From the NCBI RefSeq assembly GCF_000737195.2, contig NZ_JALM01000042.1, positions 1 to 64,000 of the forward strand: a DNA stretch of 64,000 nucleotides. Direction: 5' to 3'. How positions within the stretch are numbered: the stretch's first letter is position 1; the number at the start of each line of letters is the position of its first letter. Below the pieces are notes generated by a model. It saw nothing but the letters and a program-made list of their open reading frames with translations. It made no database searches and was not told the origin of the DNA. The DNA comes from Sciscionella sediminilitoris. GTDB taxonomy: Bacteria; Actinomycetota; Actinomycetes; Mycobacteriales; Pseudonocardiaceae. Position numbers and translations under genes: made by a program. Below are positions 62,501-64,000 of this stretch, one piece after another.

Positions 62501-64000
62501 GGTGCTCCGATCAGGCTGGTGGCGGCCAGGTGCAGCAGCGGATCCAGTGGGCCGGTGGTGATGCCGATGACCGCGCACACCATAAGGCCACCGATGAGCA
62601 CGGCCGCTGCCGTTCGCGGGCTTCGGGCCGGTGCCCTCGCCGCACCGGGGGCATCCGTTGGGATGCCACCGGGGAGGTCCGTTCGGAACTCGTCGGGCGC
62701 ACCGAGCACCATCCGGCTGGTGTGGGTGATCAGCGCCCCGGCGATGACCACCACGAGCAGCAGCACGGCGGCGAGTACCCACCCGAGCCCGGCGGCGAAT
62801 CCGGCCCGTGCGATCCCCAGTTCGCTAGCGAACAGGCTGAACGGGGGCAGCCCGATCAGCGCGAGCACCCCGAGGCCCAGCACCCCGGCGAGTACCGGCT
62901 GGTCGGTTGCGAGCGCGCGCACCTGGGCGATGCGGCTGGTGCCGCGGGTTTGCAGGATCTGTCCCGCGCTCAGGAACAGCACCGCCTTGGCCAGTCCGTG
63001 CCCGAGGATGTGCAGCAGCGCCGCCGCGATGGCCAGTGGGGTGCCGATCGCCGCACCCACGGTGACCAGGGCCATGTGCTCGATGCTGGAATAGGCCAGC
63101 ATGCGTTTGTAATCGCGCTGTGCCAGCAGCAGGGAGGCCGCGAGCAGGAGCGAGACCAGGGCCATCCCGGCAAGAAAGGCGCGGGCGAAGCCGATCCCGA
63201 GGGTGAGGTCGGCGATCTGCTTGATCCGCAGCATCGTGGCCAGCGCCACCGAGAGCAGCACCCCGGACATCAGTGCCGAGACCGGGGCAGGGGCTTGGGA
63301 GTGCGCGTCGGGCAGCCAGGCGTGCAGCGGTGTGAGCCCGGCCTTGGCGCCGAAACCGAGGAACAGCAACACAACCGCGAGCCGCGTGACGCCCGGGTCG
63401 AGTTCGTGGGCCGCTGAAACCAGCGCCGCAAGATTCAGCCCGGGCGCGGCCGTGGTGTGTGCCGCCGCGGTGTTGAGCAGGATCACCCCGAGCAGTGCGA
63501 GCGCGATCCCGGTCGAGCAGATGACCACGTATTTCCACGCGGCTTCCACCGCGGTCTTGGTGCGCCGTTGCCCGACAAGGAATGCGGTGCAGATCGTGGT
63601 GGCCTCGACCGCGACCCACACCATCCCCAGGTTCGCCGCCAGCACGGCCACCGCCATCGCCGCGAGGAAAAACTGGACGAGCAGGGCGTGCCGGGCCGCG
63701 GTGCGGGCGCTGGCCCTGCCCTGATCGATCTCGGTGCGGAAGAACCCGGGCGTGGCCAGGGTCGCCAGCAGCGAGACCGCTCCGATCACGAGCAGCATCA
63801 CCGCCGCGAGCGCGTCGATCCGCAGCGCCGCGCCCAGTCCCATGATCGGCCCGGTGCGCATCACCTTGGCCGCCGCAATGATCGCCGCGGCGAGCACACC
63901 GGCACTGCTCACCGCACCGATCCAGCGGCTCGCGGCCCGCCAGCCGAACACCGCGTACAGCAGGGCCGCGACTACCGGCAGCACCATCGGAACCAGCAGA
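62497..64000 (-). CDS. HycQ/HyfF-like proton-translocating membrane subunit (5' end off window)
   Basis: At least 500 residues, open to the window edge (an ATG lies at 63987, but LLVP precedes it in frame, so the true start may be outside). Roughly 14 hydrophobic segments. The antiporter-type core has FLGFGAKAGLTPLHAWLPDAHSQAPAPVSALMSG, YKRMLAYSSIEHM and LLHILGHGLAKAVLFLSAGQ, with the conserved Lys and His residues of the NuoL/M/N family. It should be a proton- or sodium-pumping module for the HycE-like complex next to it. Confidence 0.88.
   Translation of the reverse strand, partial: LLVPMVLPVVAALLYAVFGWRAASRWIGAVSSAGVLAAAIIAAAKVMRTGPIMGLGAALRIDALAAVMLLVIGAVSLLATLATPGFFRTEIDQGRASARTAARHALLVQFFLAAMAVAVLAANLGMVWVAVEATTICTAFLVGQRRTKTAVEAAWKYVVICSTGIALALLGVILLNTAAAHTTAAPGLNLAALVSAAHELDPGVTRLAVVLLFLGFGAKAGLTPLHAWLPDAHSQAPAPVSALMSGVLLSVALATMLRIKQIADLTLGIGFARAFLAGMALVSLLLAASLLLAQRDYKRMLAYSSIEHMALVTVGAAIGTPLAIAAALLHILGHGLAKAVLFLSAGQILQTRGTSRIAQVRALATDQPVLAGVLGLGVLALIGLPPFSLFASELGIARAGFAAGLGWVLAAVLLLVVVIAGALITHTSRMVLGAPDEFRTDLPGGIPTDAPGAARAPARSPRTAAAVLIGGLMVCAVIGITTGPLDPLLHLAATSLIGAP

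Overview
The window is high-GC actinobacterial DNA. The G/C-rich third codon positions, a GTP-type PEP carboxykinase, a six-protein Mce operon with YrbE permeases, and many acyl-CoA enzymes all point this way. Codon use and gene families look like a soil actinomycete, for example Pseudonocardiales, but genus cannot be fixed from this sequence alone.

Layout. (1) 1-386: the degenerate 3' end of an ISL3-family transposase gene and its terminal repeat. (2) 706-35,000: a large catabolic region, mostly on the minus strand. In order of position it holds: an AttH/CrtC-like protein, an APH-type phosphotransferase, a CoA ligase and an MBL hydrolase (706-5755); a TetR regulator (6312); an operon for a SnoaL-crotonase fusion, acyl-CoA dehydrogenase, SDR, FAD oxidoreductase, [3Fe-4S] ferredoxin and ferredoxin reductase (13,113 down to 7009); a translationally coupled operon for CoA ligase, Rieske oxygenase alpha and beta, a 77-aa unknown, a CoA-transferase, thiolase, HMG-CoA-synthase-like/DUF35 fusion and SCP-x-type thiolase (22,002 down to 13,172); a coupled run of MaoC, SDR and four crotonases (26,748 down to 22,378); the divergent SDR, second TetR, thiolase and acyl-CoA dehydrogenase (26,848 to 30,647); a histidine kinase; and a P450, CoA ligase and SCP2 group (34,858 down to 31,499). 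(3) 35,145-51,069: a complete mce transport operon with a LuxR-type response regulator at its head and an MMPL exporter and a membrane-anchored parvulin at its tail. (4) 51,505-53,870: an ALDH and a 3-alpha-HSD-like SDR, divergent. (5) 53,926-57,755: an ISL3-family element whose transposase core has been replaced by an intact-looking IS21 element, followed by an integrase scrap. (6) 58,051-64,000: apparently core genes, pckG and a hycQ/hycE-like (complex-I/group-4-hydrogenase-related) cluster.

How it may work together. The Mce system would import a hydrophobic substrate. The P450 and the Rieske oxygenase would oxidise it, with the ferredoxin and its reductase as the only electron chain in view. 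Three CoA ligases would activate carboxylates. Acyl-CoA dehydrogenases, crotonases, MaoC, SDRs and three thiolases would shorten chains or open rings. The composition resembles steroid, bile-acid, diterpenoid or alkyl-aromatic degradation, but no extradiol or intradiol ring-cleavage enzyme and no recognisable KstD or Hsa set is present, so the substrate is not identified.

Regulatory signals. Two TetR paralogs are present, together with at least three recurring AT-rich promoter motifs: a palindrome shared by two CoA-ligase promoters, an 18-bp box shared by the mce regulator promoter and the ALDH/SDR promoter, and AT-rich TTGAA/TAAATTC islands before four operons. An orphan histidine kinase and an orphan response regulator of matching families lie 19 kb apart.
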